From Planctomycetota bacterium (GTDB lineage Bacteria; Planctomycetota; UBA8108; UBA1146; JAJFFE01): a stretch of DNA of 8,578 nucleotides. Positions 6,707 to 8,578 of the stretch are shown one piece after another. The notes below the pieces were generated by a model. That model was not told where the DNA came from. It saw nothing but the letters and a program-made list of their open reading frames with translations, and ran no database searches. How positions within the stretch are numbered: position 1 is the first letter of the stretch; every line of letters starts with the position of its first letter. The stretch spans positions 1 to 8,578 of the forward strand of contig JAGQRC010000105.1 of the NCBI GenBank assembly GCA_020425835.1, written 5' to 3'. A program made the translations under genes and the position numbers.

Positions 6707-7357
6707 ATGACGAAGGACGCCACGGGATCCATTGAACCGTCCGACGATCCCGGTCGCGACGTGAGGCCCGAAGATGGCGAGATCTTCATCTCGGGTGATC
6801 GGGATCCCCGATCCGGGGAGACCCCGAACGAGATCGAGACGATGGTCGAGCAGCACCTCGCACCGTTGACCGCCTTCGTCCGCTTGCGTGCGGGCGGCGC
6901 GATCCGGGCGAAGGAGTCGATCTCCGACCTGGTTCAGTCGACCTGCCGCGAGATCTTGACCCACGCCGATCGCCTTCGAGAGCGCGATGCTGCGAGCTTC
7001 CGGGCGTGGCTCTACACGACCGCCGAGCGCAAGGTCAAGGATCGGGTGCGGTACTGGCGTGCTCAGCGTCGAGACGTCGCACGGGAGGCCACCCCTCACA
7101 CCGACGACGAGGCCTCGCGTCTCCTGGACTGCTATCAGACGCTCGCGACGCCGAGTCGGGATGTCGGCTTGGCGGAGGAGCTGGCGCGAGTGGAGCGTGC
7201 GATGGCGGAGCTCTCCGAAGAGCAGCGTGAAGTGGTGACCCTCTACCACTTGGTCGGACTGTCCCATGCGGAGATCGCGACCCACCTCGGCAAGTCGGAG
7301 GTCGCCGTCCGCAAGACCCTGTCGCGAGCGCTCGCCAAGCTGTCGCTCTCGCTCTGA
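6707..7357 (+). CDS. ECF-like RNA polymerase sigma factor (planctomycete type)
   Basis: This 216-residue protein has the two conserved sigma-70 regions. Region 2 spans about 49-123, including the core-binding helix around SDLVQST (73-79) and the promoter-melting segment FRAWLYTTAERKVKDRVRYW (98-117). Region 4 spans about 163-214, with LSEEQREVVTLYHLVGLSH (169-187) leading into the helix-turn-helix AEIATHLGKSEVAVRKTLSRA (188-208). An acidic, probably disordered N-terminal extension of about 45 residues precedes region 2. The protein directs RNA polymerase to a specific promoter set, here unknown. Where classical ECF factors have EDLVQE, this one has Ser73 and Ser78 flanking DLVQ, and Ser71 and Thr79 are close by. 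No anti-sigma gene follows: 389 non-coding bases come next. Divergence from the exported-protein gene makes that gene a candidate target, but this is inference. The start is supported by a G-rich run about six bases upstream of the ATG. Confidence 0.92.
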   Translation: MTKDATGSIEPSDDPGRDVRPEDGEIFISGDRDPRSGETPNEIETMVEQHLAPLTAFVRLRAGGAIRAKESISDLVQSTCREILTHADRLRERDAASFRAWLYTTAERKVKDRVRYWRAQRRDVAREATPHTDDEASRLLDCYQTLATPSRDVGLAEELARVERAMAELSEEQREVVTLYHLVGLSHAEIATHLGKSEVAVRKTLSRALAKLSLSL

Positions 7358-7373
7358 AAGCCGTCTTCGCGAG

Positions 7374-7386
7374 GTCGGAGCCCGAC
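7374..7386 (+). terminator. GC-rich hairpin after the sigma-factor gene, possible weak terminator
   Basis: GTCGG (7374-7378), loop AGC, CCGAC (7382-7386) is a perfect 5-bp stem with a 3-base loop, beginning 17 bases after the stop codon. No T-tract follows, so intrinsic termination would be weak. Position is the main argument. Confidence 0.22.
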
Positions 7387-7632
7387 GCATCGGCAGGTGG
7401 ATCGGCGACGTCATGAGATCTGCTCCGCGTCTCGGGCCACACCTTCGCCGGGGCATCCATCACCCCGATCCCATCGGTCAGCGCGAAGCTCGTTGAAGTG
7501 TGACCGACAATCGCAAGGGGCGCTTTCCCGAGGTGAGGATCCTACGCACGGATCGCGACTCCGGGACCGTTCGATCCAGTATCTCAAACCTCGATGAAGC
7601 TGCGGCTTGCACGAGACGCCCCGCGCGCTCGG

Positions 7633-7663
7633 TTGGCGCGATCCCGCAACGTCCCCGTATCCT
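7633..7663 (+). promoter_or_regulatory. Weak promoter candidate upstream of the receiver-histidine kinase gene
   Basis: TTGGCG (7633-7638) and TATCCT (7658-7663) each match four of six sigma-70 positions, but the spacer is 19 bases, longer than ideal. Transcription would start near 7670, just before the perfect inverted repeat at 7674-7690. Low certainty. Confidence 0.18.
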
Positions 7664-7673
7664 TCTCGGAGCA

Positions 7674-7690
7674 TCGAGCGAGTCGCTCGA
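7674..7690. repeat. Perfect inverted repeat in the leader of the receiver-histidine kinase gene
   Basis: TCGAGCG (7674-7680), AGT, CGCTCGA (7684-7690) is a perfect 7-bp inverted repeat with a 3-base centre, ending 56 bases before the ATG. It could be an operator for a dimeric regulator or form a stable stem-loop in the 5' leader. TCGA and CGAG words are very frequent in this genome, which raises the odds of chance. Confidence 0.45.
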
Positions 7691-7732
7691 GACTGTTCCC
7701 GAACCCTCTCCTCCATGAGCGCCTGTCGCGCG

Positions 7733-7738
7733 AGGAGG
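7733..7738 (+). promoter_or_regulatory. Strong Shine-Dalgarno fixing the start of the receiver-histidine kinase gene
   Basis: AGGAGG lies eight bases before the ATG at 7747, a full consensus match at ideal spacing. It is the best ribosome site in the window and decides the start codon. Confidence 0.8.
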
Positions 7739-7746
7739 GAGAAGAT

Positions 7747-8578
7747 ATGCCTTCTTCGCTACACGTCGTCGCTATCGATGACGACGCCGCCGATCTCGCC
7801 ATGGTGCGTCGCGCGGTCCATCGCATCACCGATATCGACATCGACATCGAGACCTTCTCGGACCCGTACCGCGGACTCGAGTACATCGCGACCCACGACG
7901 TCCATGCGATCTTCCTCGACTTCGACCTCGGTCCGTGCGATGCGCTCGAGATCCTGAACGAGATCCAGGCGCGACACATCCACACACCGGTGATCATCCT
8001 CACCGGGCACGAGTCGACCGATCTCGCGGTGGAAACGGTGCATCACGGTGCTGCTGACTTCCTGCCCAAGGGGCGATTGTCCCAGCAGAGCCTGCAACGA
8101 TCGCTCAAGAACGCCCTCGAGAAGTCCGAGCTCCAACAGCAGATCGAGAGCCATCGTCAGGAGCTCGAGATGCGCAACATCGAGCTCGAGCGGCGGAACG
8201 ATGAGATCAGTCGCTTCTACCATCACGTCTCCCACGAGCTGAAGACGCCGCTGACCTCCGCCCGCGAGTTCGTCTCGATCGTCCTCGACGAGATCGCCGG
8301 CGAGATCACCGCGCAACAGCGCGAGTACCTGTCGATCTCGCTCGACAGCTGCAACGAGATGGTTCGTCACCTCAACGATCTGCTGGATGTCACCCGGATC
8401 GAGACGGGCAAGCTCTCCCTCGAGAAGGAGGACGTCGATCTGACCGATCTCGTGGCGAGATCCGCGGAAGCGATGAGGCCGACGGTCGACAAGGCGCAGC
8501 TCTCGCTGGTGGTCGAGGCGCCTCCCGAGACCTGTCGCGCTTCGGTCGATCCGGGAAGGGTGCGACAGATCGTCTCCA
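7747..8578 (+). CDS. Hybrid two-component protein: receiver domain fused to histidine kinase, truncated by window edge
   Basis: The frame is open for 277 codons to the right edge, and the 3' end is missing. Residues about 4-120 form a response-regulator receiver: acidic cluster D11-D13, phospho-acceptor Asp58 in IFLDFDLG (55-62), Thr86 in VIILTGHE (82-89) and Lys108 in DFLPKG (104-109). A charged helix rich in Glu, Gln and Arg (about 113-155) is a probable coiled-coil linker. A HisKA dimerisation and phosphoacceptor domain follows, with HHVSHELKTPL (159-169) and His163 as the phosphorylated residue. The sequence then enters an HATPase_c domain and stops at VDPGRVRQIVS, just before the N-box. 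No membrane segment or signal peptide is seen, so the protein should be cytoplasmic. In this receiver-first architecture the kinase is usually controlled by phosphorylation from another kinase, or acts as a phosphorelay step. The partner kinase, regulator and signal are not in the window. Its own leader of up to 389 bases suggests separate transcription from the sigma-factor gene. Confidence 0.93.
   Translation, partial: MPSSLHVVAIDDDAADLAMVRRAVHRITDIDIDIETFSDPYRGLEYIATHDVHAIFLDFDLGPCDALEILNEIQARHIHTPVIILTGHESTDLAVETVHHGAADFLPKGRLSQQSLQRSLKNALEKSELQQQIESHRQELEMRNIELERRNDEISRFYHHVSHELKTPLTSAREFVSIVLDEIAGEITAQQREYLSISLDSCNEMVRHLNDLLDVTRIETGKLSLEKEDVDLTDLVARSAEAMRPTVDKAQLSLVVEAPPETCRASVDPGRVRQIVS

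Larger units (their letters stand above)
7358..7746. other. 389-base intergenic region, no convincing gene
   Basis: No reading frame here has both a plausible ribosome site and codon choice like its neighbours. It holds a GC-rich hairpin just after the sigma-factor gene, a weak promoter candidate, and a perfect inverted repeat close to the receiver-kinase gene (entered separately). A smaller repeat, GATCC-7-GGATC at 7538-7554, is probably chance. A small RNA or a long regulated leader is possible, but nothing in the sequence shows either. Confidence 0.6.

Noticed and set aside
4389..6710. A 773-codon open frame on the plus strand opposite the large secreted protein
   Set aside because: Its product is dominated by Arg, Asp, Glu and Gly without any recognisable domain. 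It runs antisense to a protein with clear domains and a signal peptide, which is typical of mirror frames in GC-rich coding DNA.
7538..7554. GATCC-7-GGATC inverted repeat as a regulatory site
   Set aside because: The arms are only five bases and GATC words are extremely common here, so chance explains it.
7500..7718. Possible 72-codon gene in the 389-base gap (GTG start)
   Set aside because: It has no Shine-Dalgarno, its third-position choice is less GC-biased than in the neighbours, and no motif is visible. A real small protein cannot be fully excluded.

Overview
This is a GC-rich, gene-dense window whose protein families point to a member of the Planctomycetota. The lineage clues are a Hanks-type Ser/Thr kinase with the N-terminal helical segment and long kinase-domain insertion common in that phylum, an ECF-like sigma factor of the type that often accompanies such kinases there, and a secreted multidomain protein ending in a dockerin-like EF-hand pair plus a Cys-rich tail. 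The assignment comes from recognising families, not from a search.

Layout, left to right. (1) Minus strand, 945 to the left edge: the N-terminal part of a secreted gingipain-type (family C25) cysteine peptidase, cut off just before its expected catalytic cysteine. It starts with GTG (or TTG) and is easily missed for that reason. (2) Plus strand, 1054-3405: a membrane-anchored Ser/Thr kinase whose C-terminal half is an FGE/sulfatase-modifying-factor-like domain predicted to lie outside the cytoplasmic membrane. (3) Minus strand, 6608-3501: a 1035-residue exported protein with two copies of a beta-propeller-like plus FN3-like module, a non-catalytic glutamine-amidotransferase-like domain and a dockerin-like C-terminus. 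(4) Plus strand, 6707-7357: an ECF-like sigma factor. (5) A 389-base non-coding stretch. (6) Plus strand, 7747 to the right edge: a receiver domain fused to a histidine kinase, cut off in its ATPase domain.

Genes 1 and 2 diverge from a 108-base gap, genes 2 and 3 converge across about 95 bases, and genes 3 and 4 diverge from a 98-base gap. Nothing here looks like a long operon. The theme is envelope signalling and secretion: two exported proteins sit among three signalling proteins (kinase, sigma factor, two-component hybrid). The most interesting point is that region 2.2 of the sigma factor carries serines where classical ECF factors have acidic residues, and a Ser/Thr kinase lies in the same neighbourhood with no anti-sigma gene in view. 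This suggests sigma control by phosphorylation, an inference that needs testing. No rRNA, tRNA, CRISPR array, insertion sequence or attachment site was seen.
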